A DNA stretch of 37,148 nt from Irineochytrium annulatum (GCA_027600665.1 JADGJL010000149.1:1-37148), one strand, 5' to 3'. Positions 1 to 12,059 are shown, numbered from the stretch's first letter. The notes: generated by a model from the letters alone, not told the origin. Numbers and translations: made by a program.

Positions 1-1458
1 GTTGGGGACGGGCCAACCGCGGTAGGAGACGTCGAAGCGCGGGGAGGGAGCGGTGTGTGTGCCTACGGCCGGGGATTGGGGCGTGGCTTTTGGAATTTCT
101 ACATACGTTAATTAAGTGCATCTTTCGCCCACGAACAACTAGTACTTACCATCGAAGCGCGCGTTCGCGGACTTATCAATCATGCTGCTAAAGAGACCGC
201 CAAGGAGAGAGGCATTCAATGCCACCCCCGCCGCGGTCATCGCGGCCTCGCTGGACTCCAGTTCCGTCGGGGCGAAACCATTTCCCACGCCGTCAGGCCC
301 AACAAGCGGCGAGTGGAACCCCAGCCCGGGCGCCCCAAAGGGCGGCGGTTGTAGCATCGGCGAGAACGCCGACATTGCGGAGAACGGCGCGTACACGGGC
401 GTTTGTGGTAGCGGCGAGAGGCTCGGCGGATTCGCGCTGAAGGCTGCGCCGAGACCAGTAAAGGATGATCCGCCCGCGTTCGGAGGTGTCGCGGCCGACA
501 GCGGCGTGGGGAGGGACGGGAAGAGGCTGGTGTTAAACGTGGCGGCTGTCGACGGCGTGGCCACCGTGGTCGGGGTGCCGACGTCCTGCTGCTGCGGCGT
601 CAGCGGCAACGTGGCTGCTGCGGGCATCATCATCATCATCATCAGGTCGTGATGGGATGGTGACGGGGTTGGGGCATTTGCGGAAGGATTCGTGGGAGCC
701 GTCGAGAGAGGCATAAGGAGGAGGTCGTCGGAAAAGGGAACCAGCGGATCGCTTAGGTTGCCAACAAGCGGCATGCTGCTGAGGTCCAACGGGGCCGCCA
801 GACGATCTATCATCATCGACATCATGTCCTGCGTCAAGGCACCGTTGTTGAGCAGTGGCTGACTAAAGATATCATGAGATGGCATTATTGGGTTGCTAGC
901 CGATGGATGCTGCTGTTGTTGTTGCCTGTCCTCCTGCTGCTGTTGCTGTTGCTGTTGTTGCTCCTGCTGCTGGTTTGGGATGTCGTCCTCTGGCCCCATT
1001 GGCGTCTCCAGCGGGACTTTGCCCGTCCCAGAGGGCCTCAACATATTCTCATCCTGGCCCTCGTCCAACGTGAGCGAGAACGACCTCTCAATGTCCCCGA
1101 GCCACTGCTCAACCGACATTGTGGAGTTCTGCCTCGACCCAGGGACGTGAAGCAGGTTGGAGGCTTTTCTTGGCAACGGCTGGGCAAAGAAGTCGGCGTT
1201 GCTGGCCCCCGGTCTCGGCTGCAGAAAGGCCTGGGGATCCTGAGTCGGCGAAGCAGTCCTATTAATCCCGTCGGGGATTGTGAGCATCGGACCTGGCGAA
1301 GGCGACCTCCGCATCCTCAACGGCAGGGCCTGCGGCTGCAGGGCGGCCACGGGAGGCGTCATTGGGACGACGGGGACCTCGGGAACAAGACGAGGTGAGT
1401 GGAGCTGGAGATGGGCCCCTGCAACGTTTCCAACTTTGCTGGATGTCCACTTGTCCAC
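1..1458 (-). CDS. Low-complexity Gln/Met/Pro/Ser-rich protein, partial
   Basis: Unrecognised protein. Two exons are visible: 1458 (or further upstream) to 150, and 98 to the left edge. They are joined by a 51-nt intron with a GTAAGT donor and a TGTAG acceptor; the phase is kept across the join and the second exon stays open to base 1. The protein has an SP-rich N-terminal part, a short ordered-looking segment (VEQWLGDIERSFSLTLDE), a poly-Gln tract near 905-970, a poly-Met tract near 622-645 and a long Ser/Thr/Pro/Ala region. This composition resembles activation domains of fungal transcription factors, but no DNA-binding domain is visible, so that role is only a guess. The frame has no ATG at its far end: codon 1458 is GTG, and a stop lies just upstream. 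The true start is therefore an upstream exon or the internal ATG at 1362. Both ends of the gene are incomplete. Confidence 0.6.
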
Positions 1459-1976
1459 ACCACGACACTATCACGTACAGCACAATCCCTGGCCGGATTA
1501 CTTACTAAAAGCACCTTCCTAGTTATTTAACGCGAGTTTCCAATTCCGTCCTAGCTCAGCTTATCCCGAAGAACGTGAAAACTTTACTCCTTGGGCGGGT
1601 TACCAGGATGTTCGGGATGCATGCCGACGGTCCGTGCCGACGCCGACCCCAGGGTGGGATGGTGAGACCTAGGAGGCCAGGTTGGCGAGATAGCTGGGCT
1701 GGAGGGTGGCTTGTGGAACAACGTTTCGCGTTGTTGGTTCGTGGATCCTAGGGGCTGCTGTCCCCGTCAGTCGTCAGTCCACTGTAGGTGATGTCTCCTA
1801 CTCGCGGACCGCTCCGGTCATCCGTCTAATCCCTCATTTAGGAGCCGCAGATATCCCTGAAGCGTCAGAAGACGCCCAGTCCCATCGGCTGCCTTCTCCT
1901 CCGAGGTTGTGATCGTTTGCGAAGGGTCACGTACCTCAGTCTATATTCTCGACCTTGAGCACACCACGTCCCCACA
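1459..1976. promoter_or_regulatory. Divergent intergenic region between genes 1 and 2
   Basis: About 520 bp between two genes transcribed away from each other. I see no convincing gene here. Short open frames exist, but they lack splice continuity. The region must hold the 5' leaders and promoters of both neighbours, and possibly a missing first exon of the minus-strand gene. No TATA box or known operator stood out. Confidence 0.4.
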
Positions 1977-4049
1977 ATGCTCGGTTCTTACGATGAGCAT
2001 CGGATAGCTATCGTCAACGGGCTCCCACACATGGTGGACCCGGACTGCCAGTCCGTCACAGATCTTTCTTGGTGTGTATTCCATCCCACCGGCGAGGAGG
2101 AAGAGAAAAATGAGAGGGAGCAGGAGAGTGACGAGAGAGAAAGGGAGTCGGGAGAGGAACAGAGCGGTTGGGATGACGATTGAGAGAGAAGGAGACGACA
2201 ACGAGAAATGAGAAGGAGGGAAGTGAGACGGAATGGGGTTGTCACGACTCGCCTCCCCGGTATTCGCCCAGGTGATGTTAACAATAACTTCAACAGGTGG
2301 TGGACTTTCGCGAACCTTTCAAAACGGTATCAGGACCTCGTCGAAAACAGACTCCAAGTAGCCCTTCTTAAACGTCCCAGAATGCGCCTCCTAATCGAGG
2401 ATGAGGTCGTCGTGGACCTCGGTCCCCGAGCCCGCACGACTACCACGCCGCCGGATCCCGAGGGTGGTCCGCTGGGAAATGTCGAGTTTGCAACGGTCGT
2501 CATGACAAAGATGGAGGCGAAGGGCGTCGGGAAGCATGACAGTTCGAAGAGGGTTGTCCCTGCCGCGTGGAAGTTCACGGAGGAGACGCTGGGCAGACCC
2601 GTGGAGTTTGCGTATATCTCTACGCAGCAGGATTTGGAGGTATATGATGGCGTGATGCGACATGGCAGGTTGGAAGCGTTCTTGGAAGAGTTCTGCGATT
2701 TGTTAGGTAAGCGTTGTGCTTGAAATATCGGATCTGGGAGACCTGAAGGGAGGACGGGGCAGAACGGGTTGGAATATCATAATAGCACGGTGCAATGACT
2801 GGCATGTTTACTGATGCCCTTCCCAAGATGCGAACGGCTTCCGGGACCTCTTCGGCCTCTGCCTAATCCTCCCAACCCGCCCAAACGCCGCCCAGATTGC
2901 CTCCCTTCGCCTCGATCAAATCGTCCGCACCTCCCACGCCGCACGCGAGTCCATTGTCCGCTACTGCCTCCCCAAACCTCCCACCAACTCGTCCTCCTCC
3001 AACCCCTCACAATCGGCCACCGTCAATGATCCCGCGGACCAGGTCCGCAGCACTCTCTCCACCTTGCCCCTGTACACCTCCGTGGACAACGCCGCCCTCC
3101 TGTTATCGTCGCAGCGCGCACTCACTTCTGCAACTGATGCAACGGACGTCCGCGATCACGTTTTCCTCCCGGGATCGCACGCGCTCAATTTCCGCGCTCA
3201 CGCCGTCGCCCCGCGCCTCGTCCGCATAGGCGCGTACGGCGCTTCCGTCATCCTGGACCTCGTGGGTGCCACGCCGCGGACGGACGGCAGTTGGACGGAG
3301 ATCGAGCTCCACATGTGCGCGTCAAGCCTGACAGTCATCGCGCCGAGGGAGTGGATGCTAGAGCAAAGGCTGATGCTGCTTCCAGGGTCGTATGGGGATA
3401 ACAGGGAGAGGATGGGAATTGGAATGGGGAGGACGGACGGCGGCTTTAGGTTTAAAGGGTTCTTGGCGTTTGCGGGGGTGAGCGTGGAGGAACCTTTTGC
3501 GCCAAAGTGAGTTGACCGCTGTGTGTGTTGATTATGGTGCTTTGCTGATATGCTTTACGCAGCCATCACTTCGGCATCTTGAATCCAGATTTCCGGGCGA
3601 TAGAGAACGTTAGCCGGCCACCCATGATTCTGAAGGCGGGGCAAGACCGGCGCGTCCGTCTCACCTTGGGGGCGCTCGACCTGCTCCCTCGCCCGCGGGA
3701 GCTCGTGCCACGGGGCCTCCACGCCAGACTTTCGCTGGCGCAGCTTCAGGTCGACCTAACTCGGGGTGTGCTGCAGACCGGGCTGACGGTGCTGACGCTC
3801 ATCGGGAGCCTGTCAATCGTGAGGATAGTGCTGCCGGGTTATGTGGCCATGGTGGCGGAGTGCGAGACGTTGATGTCATTGTAAGTCATTTAAGTGCTTC
3901 ACGCTTTTATGATAGTTTATTTCTTACTTGACGCTTTTGTGTTCAGGCTCAGTGACGACCGGCCGCCCGTGCCACCTGATACGGGCTACACGCTTCTCAT
4001 AAAAGGCAACCTAGTTTCGTGCTCGGTCCATGTCGTTGGTCGGCTTTAA
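1977..4049 (+). CDS. Uncharacterised protein, paralogue of the gene at 14223-16253
   Basis: Five exons give 534 aa: 1977-2071, 2297-2706, 2828-3506, 3563-3880 and 3947-4049. All junctions have GT-AG ends and keep phase. I do not recognise the family. The protein is soluble-looking: no signal peptide or membrane span, many short hydrophobic strands, and a C-terminal signature LSDDRPPVPPDTGY followed by a short hydrophobic strand. The minus-strand gene 10 kb away encodes a clear paralogue. Shared blocks are VTDLSW at the first splice site, a WW(T/S)F...L.K.Y segment, a VVP.AWK segment with PVEFA, LFGL...LPTRP, SSL.V.A.RE, EEPF, LNP.F and the C-terminal signature. The first intron (225 nt) is much longer than the others and carries a purine-rich tract. 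The ATG at 1977 is the first in frame, and its N-terminus matches the paralogue. Confidence 0.8.
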
Positions 4050-4147
4050 GATAGCGACGGTCGTTTAACCTCATCATTGTTCTTGTTCTACGATCACCCT
4101 GTACGATGGTGGGACTTTTGTTCACTTATGCGTCTATGTTTCGTAAC

Positions 4148-4153
4148 AATAAA
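4148..4153 (+). terminator. Candidate polyadenylation signal AATAAA
   Basis: A canonical AATAAA hexamer lies 99 bp after the stop codon of the gene ending at 4049, inside the 244-bp gap between two convergent genes. Position and orientation suit the 3' end of that transcript. The gap is AT-rich and otherwise empty. Confidence 0.4.
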
Positions 4154-4293
4154 GCGAGCACTGTGGAAATTGAGTTGAAAAATCATTTACATTATTTAAG
4201 TACATAGTTGGTATATAGGTCGGCACATATAATTGTTTACCAAAATTTGCAAGGATGCGAGCAATTAAGTAATGTAAAGCCGCATTATCAAAC

Positions 4294-6220
4294 TCATCTA
4301 GAGGTCTTAAGCTCATGCCTTTTCATCCAAAATCCACATATCAACCCTAACGTCGCGCAAGCCAAGCACACAGCGAAGCCCGCTCTGATCGCCACGATAA
4401 AACTATCAACCACCTGCTGAACTACCTCTGGGTCTTCGATGGTGTTTCTGATGTCGGCAATTGATTTTCTCGCAACTTCAATAATCCTCTCGGCGTCCGG
4501 GCCCTGTATCCTTTGGCGCAACTGAACAAACAACACGCTTTGAAGCGTCGCTTGCGAAATCGCGACGCCGAGAACGGCGCCGGTCGATCGGAAAAGGTAC
4601 GACATCGCGGAGGACACGGCCATATCTGTAGTTTTGCAGTTAAAACATCATCGACAGCAAGGCAAGAAACTTAGATTCAAAGCGTACCAGATTGCGGTAG
4701 CGACGCCAGCATTGCAATTAGCGTGATCGTCAGGATCGCCCCGAACCCGAAGCCGTCGAGCGTGACGGTGAGGACGTAGACCCACGTCGGCGAGTCGACC
4801 TGCCAGCCGAGCAAAGTGTACGTTTCGAAAACGACCGTTAACAGCAACGAGGCGTACAGAAACCCCAAATAGCGGCCGGTCCGCTGCATGTAGATGCCGC
4901 TTGTTATGGATCCGATAGAAGAGCCCACGATCTTTGGGATAAGATAAAGACCCGATTGTGCAGCGGTTTGGCCGAGGACGACTTGGAACCAGAGCGGGAT
5001 GAGAAAGACGGAGGAGATCGATGACATGGAGTCGAAGAAATTCATGAGGTATGCCGAGCACGGCGTTTGCTCCTAAAGAAAGGCACAGATCAGCAAGAAG
5101 TAAACGCGGTCGGGTGGAAAAATAACGCGTACCGCCAAGATGCGTAGTGGCATAATGGGCTGTTTGGCGTGCCGCGCCTCTACCAACACAAAGAGACTTA
5201 AAAAGACAAGACCGGCAACAAGCAGTCCAATCACCCAAATATTATCCCATGGCAGTTCATTCCCACCCAGTGACAGCGCCGTTACAATTCCTGTGACGCC
5301 TGTCGCGAGCGTGACAATCCCTGCATAATCAACCATCGCGAGCTTGCCCCAAATCGACGTGACCTCCCGTCCGATCACGTTGTAATTCGTTAAGAAGAAC
5401 ACAATAAACACGACCGCCGGTACACCCACAGGGATGTTGATCCAAAACGCCCAGCGCCAACTGAAGAGGGAAGCCATATATGTGGTTATGACCTGAACAG
5501 AACACGAAAATGAGCTTCAAAACAAGGAACCCACCCCCACTGATCCGCCAGCCACCCGCCCAACGGCGCACCGATCATGGACGCCGATCCAAACACGGCG
5601 TTTGCTAGCCCTTGCAGCCGCCCCCGTTCTCGCAAGGGCACGAGATCTGACATGATGATGGAAGAGGTCGTGAGTGTGCCACCGCCGCCCAACCCCGCAA
5701 ACGCCCGCGAGAAGATGAGAAACGGCAAGGTGGGCGAGATGGCGCAGAAGACAGAGCCGAGGAGGAATGTAAGGAGGCCCGTCAGGAGGGCGGCTTTCCT
5801 GCCGAAGATGTCGGAGAGTCGGCCGTATAGGGGCTGAAAGGAAGTCGACAAGATCATGTAGCTCGTGGCTATCCATGCGACCTTGTTGGACTGGTTGAAC
5901 TCGCTGCCAATCTTGGCATAGGTCGTTGCGACGATGGCTATTGATCAACGCGTCAGCAGCGGGCAAAAACGGATAACAAGGAATGCAACGAACTCACTGG
6001 CGTCGAGGGCGGAGAGGAACACGACCATAAAGAGACTGCCGATAATGAAAGTGACTGCGCTCGGTGACGGCAGGGTCATCTCTGATGGAGACACGGCCGG
6101 AGCTGACTCCGGGTCTGCACTGGCACCGATGGTGCGATCCGGACCAGCATCGATCTGATCGTCGACTGGGAGCGCCGCGGCGGATGCCAGCAGTGGTGTC
6201 GTCTCGGTTGGGGCTGCCAT
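4294..6220 (-). CDS. Major facilitator superfamily transporter, DHA2/Vba type
   Basis: Polytopic membrane transporter of 554 aa from five exons: 6220-5998, 5937-5541, 5460-5133, 5072-4688 and 4625-4294. It fits the 14-helix drug:H+ antiporter-2 group, which includes fungal vacuolar basic amino acid transporters (Vba, Fnx). Visible family marks are a soluble N-terminus with an acidic/Ser-rich stretch, a first helix ending in LDATIVATTYAKIGSEF, the motif A loop GRLSDIFGRK near residue 112, a Gly-rich helix, and LGGWLADHWRWAFWINIPVG. This last motif is restored only if the second intron is taken as 5540-5461, with a TAAC branch-point-like site and a CTCTTCAG acceptor. The substrate cannot be read from the sequence; basic amino acids or drugs are the usual candidates, and location may be the vacuole or the plasma membrane. 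Its ATG lies only 48 bp from that of the next gene, on the opposite strand. Confidence 0.9.
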
Positions 6221-6268
6221 CGTTCGTCAAACTTGTCTCGATTTGCCAGGCGAACTTCACCCTTGGAC
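6221..6268. promoter_or_regulatory. 48-bp gap between divergent start codons
   Basis: The ATGs of the MFS gene (6220, minus) and the acidic-protein gene (6269, plus) are separated by 48 bp. If both starts are right, the promoters and leaders overlap and each promoter lies inside the other transcript. No core promoter element is recognisable in so short a space. Confidence 0.4.
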
Positions 6269-7847
6269 ATGCTGTCTGCGGTCGCTGACGCGGAGAGCTC
6301 GAACCGGGCCTTCTCGGTCGGCTCCATCCTGAAGCAAATCCGCCAAGATCCTGTTGCATATGTTTCGCGGAGCGTCCCGAAGAAGGCCGCCCCCATCCTG
6401 GCCGACTACGGGTCGGACGACGACGACGATGCCCCGCCGGCTGCCCCGCCAACTCCGGCACAAACCGTTGAACCGGTATTGATGCAGTGTGTTCCGGACG
6501 TCCCCGCTCTTCCTCTCTTCCCTGACGAGATGGTTGAGGAAGAGCTGGTCGAGGAGGGTCACTCCCATATCGTCTCTGCCGTCGATAGTCCGGTCGCTAT
6601 GGAATGCGAGCCGATGATGGATCGGCCGTCCGCGCCCGCACCACAATCGGCCGACGATAGTGCATTTTTAAATGCGGGACCTGCATCGCTTCTGACAGCG
6701 GCGTCCTCTTCGGAAGCATCGGAGAACGAGGAGGAGGACGGGGAGGAGGAGGAGGAGGAGGATGAGGATGAAAATGAGGATGAGGACGAGAAGGAGCTCG
6801 AAGGCAAACAAATGGAGGTCAACCGAGCACCTTCCTCCCCACCTGTCCGTGTGACCACGCCGGCAACCGCAGAAAGCTTTCCACCATCCAAATCTCTCCC
6901 GCCCAAAGCGCTCCCGCCCGAGCTCATGCATCTCCTAGCGCTCCGCCGCCAACGCGACAACGCGCTCGCCGAATACCGCGGTGTTAGCAAGGACTTTGCC
7001 ATTTACGAGGGAATACGCCGTCATCGTACGAGCGGCACGGTCTCGGACGAGGACGCCCTCCGCGCCAAGAAGCGAAACCTTGAGGCGCGGCGGGAGGCCC
7101 TTACGATCCGCGCCGCGGCCGCGCGGGCGTTCGGGGACCGCGTGCGGCAGGCGCCCGTGGTGAGCGGGCTGATGTCGGGGGCGTTTGCCCCGTCGGCTCC
7201 CCTGGAGGACCGGGTCCAGGTGTGCGCGCTCCTGCAGCGGGATCACGACGCGACGGCGTTCATGGCCAAGCACGCGGAGCTGATGCAGGGGCGGGCGCGC
7301 GTTGCGGCGTGCAGGGGTGAGATGGAGGATCTGAGGGAGGATGAGGGTTGCGCGAGGCGGGCGCTGAGCGCGATTGGAGGGGAGGTGTTCGGGGTTGCCG
7401 GGGGTTGGAGGTTTGGGGAGGGCGTTATGGTCAAGGCCGCGATGGATCCCGCGATGCAAGGGAGAACTAAGGCTCGTGGGAAGGGGCAGGAGAACAGGAA
7501 GCAGCTGTACCAGTACGTTTTTGTTCTATTTATTCTCCCAGACCAGCAACTTACCATCGCCGTTCTTAGGTTTACCCGGGATGCGAGAAAGGGGCAGAGA
7601 CATTACTCCGCTTGGGCAGACATGGCCTCGGTAAGCGGAAAGCGGATGGGATAACAACTAAGCAACACGCAATCAACAGAATATATTTCTTACGACCGAT
7701 ATCGAGCTTCGGGGCACAGATCTCGAGGAGTTTGTCACGGCGCCCGACGATCCTTTGCTTACGGGAAATGCTGAGACCGTGTTGACGTGGGCTTTGACGA
7801 CGCCGCCGCCACCTTCCGAGAAGGCGCAGAAAGGGGCCCGTGGATAG
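6269..7847 (+). CDS. Acidic, probably nuclear protein of unknown function
   Basis: Three exons (6269-7512, 7570-7630, 7680-7847) encode 490 aa; all junctions keep phase. I do not recognise the family. The N-terminus has an ILADYGSDDDDD stretch of a kind common in nuclear proteins. It is followed by a Pro/Ala linker and a run of about 25 mostly acidic residues (6726-6795, built from GAG/GAT repeats). A predicted helical core follows from about residue 210 (ELMHLLALRRQRDNALAEY onward), with Arg/Ala-rich segments that could form a coiled coil. A short basic segment (ARKGQRHYSAWADMAS) lies in exon 2. The start is placed at the first in-frame ATG; the open frame continues 12 codons upstream without another ATG. 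Confidence 0.7.
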
Positions 7848-8510
7848 GCTTACTGTGACGGAAATTTGTGGTGCTGGCGGAGAAGCGACTGTATTAATTG
7901 GAGAATGTGTATCTGCCGCGTGATCATGCCACCACAGCGGTTGTTTTTAATGGCTATTTTTTCACTTAAGTTTGCCTTATTAGACTAGTGATCCTCACGC
8001 TTGCATAACCTTCCTGTGTGCCGATTTTATTTATTTTTATTATGTTTCACGTTGTTCGCGTATTTATCAAAGCGGAACGCTACTAATGCAAACGTTTGGG
8101 CAGTAATTTAACATCAGCTGCAATTACTTTGCTTGTCATTTTATTCCTTTTTAGGACCCCGTTTTTCGTAACCACACCACGCTGCTCATGTACTTTGGGA
8201 ATGCGAATCAGAACCGTAACGTATTATGAGCTTATTCAATGTACGCGGCAATAGACAAGAGCAGCTCGATCTACAACAGCCCAGTTGAAGCTTTGCTCTG
8301 TTTGCCTTGTGTCTTCTGCTTATCTGATAGTTTCAACAGGTGTCCATACACGTCCCTCGACGTAGGCTTATTCAACGTACCTCTACTGTAAACGGTGGTT
8401 CGGTGGCGTTCGTGGCGTTACCCCATAAACTTCATCCGCACAAGCCACTTCAAGCCGCCCCCAAAGACCATTCCACCCCATTCGTTTCACCTTCATTGAT
8501 CAGGCCTCTG
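7848..8510 (+). other. AT-rich intergenic region and leader of the next gene
   Basis: From about 7850 to 8340 the sequence is AT-rich with no coding frame. Just before 8340 there is a good 3' splice site (CTGAT branch-like sequence, then TTTCAACAG). The frame then stays open to the chosen ATG at 8511, so a short upstream exon for the next gene is possible. Confidence 0.4.
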
Positions 8511-11500
8511 ATGGCACCTGGAGCGACTCGAGGCGGCGACACGATCTCGACTCACTGCTCGAGGATGCGATACCCCGCGATCAAGTCGGAAGCGACATCG
8601 GAAGACGGCGACTCGGCCTACAGCTCCACGCTGGACGACTCGGAACAAATCTTTGTGAGGGCATCGCAGTCGCCAAACGAGTCGACCGCGTCGATGCTGT
8701 TTGGGTTGGATGGGATGAGCGGACCCGGAGGGCCGGGAGGAATCGGGGCGATTGGCGGCACGGGTCAGGCGGAGGCCATGATGCGGAAGGCACGGCCAGC
8801 GGGGTTCTCGGCATCTCAGACCCAGCACTTCATCCCGGCTGCCGTTCAGTCTGACAACGAGGAGGTCCCTGTTGCCCAGGACCCCGCGCTCCTCGTCAAG
8901 GCGTTCATGGACGCCAACCGCGGCGTCACGGACTCGGCGCTCCTGATTAAAGTGCTCGGCGTCCCGCTGCAGCACGCAAAGTCCCGCGTCGAGACGCAGA
9001 TCAAGCTGTGCATCCAGCTTGTCACCACCAAGGGCGAGAAGGTGCCGCTGTGGTCACACCTGCGCCTACCCGAACATCTGGCGACGAGGGAGAAGGCTCG
9101 GCGGTCGAAGTTTGGCGGCATCGACTCAATTCCGCCAAAGGATGTTCTGGAATTGGAGGCCGTGGTCGTGTGCTCGTCGGATCCGACAAAGATCGCCTCG
9201 ACTTGCTCTGGTTGCATCAATAGGGAAAGGAAGAGGATCAGGAAGAAAGAGACGGGGAAGAGGTCGGCGAGTGGCGTTTCACCGGATAGGGACGTGGTCA
9301 TGGGCGGCGGGTTGGAAGACGAGTACGATGAGGAGGTGGAGAAGTCCAAGGTGATCTTATTCAACTGCGCACCCGTTGTCGACTTCAGCAGTGGCGACAC
9401 CATTTTACCGTCCCGCATTACGTGCTATTGCCGACACCACAATGAGAAGCAAGGGTTCTGGTGGGTTTCTTTTCTGCGCTGTTCAGTGTGGTGTTCTTAT
9501 GCTTTCAAACAACAGTATCTACTTCATTGTAAGGGACCATAACCAGAAGGTGATCGCAACCGGCATCTCCCCTCCAATCCTAATAACGGACGACCACAAG
9601 TCGAACCGCTCGAAGGCCGGCCAGAAGCGGCAACGGACAGACGAGCCCGATGGGGAGGCTGCGATTCTCGAGAGCCGCCCAACTGCGGTTGCCGTCACGA
9701 AGAAGAAGCCCAGTTCCGTCATGCGGGACGAGACGCCCTCGATGACCGCATCCCCCATGCAACAACACTCGCAGGATTCCATTGACCTCCCCAACCTCGA
9801 TTTCTACACGACCTTGAACGCGTCCTTGGACCCATCCGCCATCGACAGCAACGGCTACTTCCACTTTTCCCCAAACCCTTTCAAACGGCCCCACCTCGAC
9901 CCCATCGGCACCCTTGCCGATACCCTCCTCACCTCCCTCGACTCATCCACCCCCACCTCCTCGTCCGCACCGGCTGTCACTACACCACCGAAGCCGACCC
10001 CCATTATCGGTCGCGTCATCCCCGCCGAGGGCCCCATGCGCGGCGGCACCGAGATCACGGTGCTAGGCCAAGGCTTCTACCCGGGCCTCACGTGCCAGTT
10101 TGGCGACTCGCCAGCGGCTGTGTGTAGCCTGTGGGGGACGACGACGATGGTGTGCGTGCTGCCGCCGAGCTCGATACCGGGCCCCGTGCCCGTCACGTTC
10201 AGGGAGCACGCTGAGATGAGCTTCGCGCCCGTAAACGAGATCGCGATCTTCACGTACAGGGATGACTCGGAGAGGGCGTTGATGGAGCTGGCGCTGCAGG
10301 TGGTAGGGTTGAGGATGACGGGGAAGTTGGAGGATGCGCGACATGTCAGTTTCTCTTGATTTTCAGCAATGTGGGTTCTGTTTTAATTTCTTATCCGATG
10401 CAGGTCGCGATGAGGATCGTCACAGACACCGCAAAGGACGAGAGCCATGAGGGTGGCGGCGGTGCCGCTGGCGTCGAGTTCAACATGGCCCACCTCTTCC
10501 TCAAGCTTTCCGCTATGGGTCCGGCGGCCCGCGCGAGCGTCGAGCACTTTATCCTGACGGCCCTCATGTCCGTCGAGGACTTGGCGGACTTCCCGGCCTT
10601 CACGTTAGAGTTGGATCTGCCGCTGAAGGATTCGCGGCAAACGCTTTTGCATCTCAGCTGTTTCGCGGGCATGACGACGTTAGCGAAATACTTGATTGCG
10701 ATGGGGGCGGAGTTGGACGCGAGGGATATCAACGGGTTCACGCCCTTGCATTATGCGACATGGGCAGGGGAGAAGGGTGTCACTCTGGAGCTGTTGCGAG
10801 GTGCTTAATACTTCATTCATTGTATGGTTTAATTGTGATACTAACTTCTCTTCGTCGTAGCTGGCGCCTCCCCGTTCTTGACCTCGAAGCAGAACATTTC
10901 GGCGTGGTCCATAGCCAAGAAGTCTGGCTTCCCTGAAATCCGAAAAAGCCTCGAGTTTGCCATCTTGTCGCCAATCGACGATTACGAGTCCGACATTGCA
11001 GATGAGGATGACTCGGAGATTGAGTTCTCGTCAGAAGAGGAGGAGGGGCTTGAGGAGCTTGAGGTAGAAGTGGCACGGGAAGCATTGAAGGACGAGGCGT
11101 CGCCGGCTACTGTGTCTGAGAGCCATATACACGAGGCGGCGCCCGTCTTTGCTGCCCGACGAGACGCATCCGTTCCTTTTGCAACAACCGCGCCAAGTAG
11201 GAAGTCGCTTCTCACCACTGCGCCGTCGCTTCCAGCGGACACCAAAACCCTTGACGTCCAAGCATCCGACTTATCCGAGAAGAAGGCGCTGTTGGCGGCC
11301 TCGCCATCGCTCAAACCTCCTCCAACTTGGTTTAAGTTCACCGCCCAAACTCTCCCCATCATCGCCTTCCCGGCCACCCTTCCCAACATCAACATCGGAA
11401 GCTTCCTTCCCGTCCCGCTCTGGTTCGGCTACTCGAGCTCTACCTCCAGCAAGGTGGCGGCCGAAGCCAAGGCCGCCGAAGTTGCAGCGGCCGCAGCAGC

Positions 11501-12059
11501 GGCTGTAGCGGCCTCCAACCCGCCACCGCCGCCGTACACACCGCGGGCAGAGGACCTCCAAGACCACCAGCCCATACCTCCCGCGAGCAACCCCGTCCTC
11601 GGCACCCAGGCCCGTTCACGTTCCCTCCGCCACCACTCGTCCGGCAACCTCGCCTCCCTCCTTCCATCCCCCCCGGTCCCCGTCTCCTTTGCGGACGGCG
11701 ACGACGCCGCGTGCGACTGCGGCGCCTCCTACGCCTCCACCGGCTCGTCGCACCCCGTGCGGCACGAGCCCGATTGCCGGTCCATCCACGCTGCGGCCGC
11801 GGCCGAGATGGCGGGCGATCTGAGGGCGCTTACGCTGCGCGGGTTGAATAAGGCCGCGTTTTTGTTCTGGATCCCAATGATGGTTGCGTTCTTGTGCTTG
11901 GCAATATTCAGGCTTGTGGTCACCAATGAGGAGATGGGGGAGATGGTTGAGAGGATTATCACGATGCATGTGGATGTGTTTAAGAAGACGAGGAAGTTGG
12001 CACATTGGATTAAGGATGATGCGCATGGGAGGTTGGATGGGTGGGGCGCTTTTTTTTAA
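8511..12059 (+). CDS. Spt23/Mga2-type ER-anchored transcription factor (IPT, ankyrin, C-terminal TM)
   Basis: Four exons (8511-9460, 9516-10344, 10404-10800, 10861-12059) give 1124 aa, close to yeast Mga2 (about 1,110). Domain order matches the Spt23/Mga2 family. There is a conserved N-terminal block (SRVETQIKLCIQLVTTKGEK, WSHLRLPEHL), an IPT/TIG immunoglobulin-like fold at about 475-570 (PAEGPMRGGTEITVLGQGFY), and ankyrin repeats at about 665-735 (TLLHLSCFAGM, GFTPLHYATWAG). An acidic, low-complexity region follows, then one hydrophobic helix at about 1056-1078 (AAFLFWIPMMVAFLCLAIF). Known family role: the precursor sits in the ER/nuclear membrane; after ubiquitylation by Rsp5 and proteasomal processing, the soluble N-terminal part activates the delta-9 desaturase gene. 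A PPPY motif near residue 948 could be the ubiquitin-ligase site. Phase and the ankyrin sequence run cleanly across introns 2 and 3. The start could be one exon further upstream. Confidence 0.88.

Noticed and set aside
874..1398. Plus-strand ORFs rich in Leu or Cys opposite gene 1
   Set aside because: They are antisense translations of the poly-Gln tract; the minus-strand frame is longer and splices correctly into the next exon.
5461..5540. Shorter MFS intron that keeps a VITTYMASLFS segment
   Set aside because: It would insert 12 residues into the conserved LADxxxWRWAFWINIP motif; the longer intron restores the motif with good splice signals.
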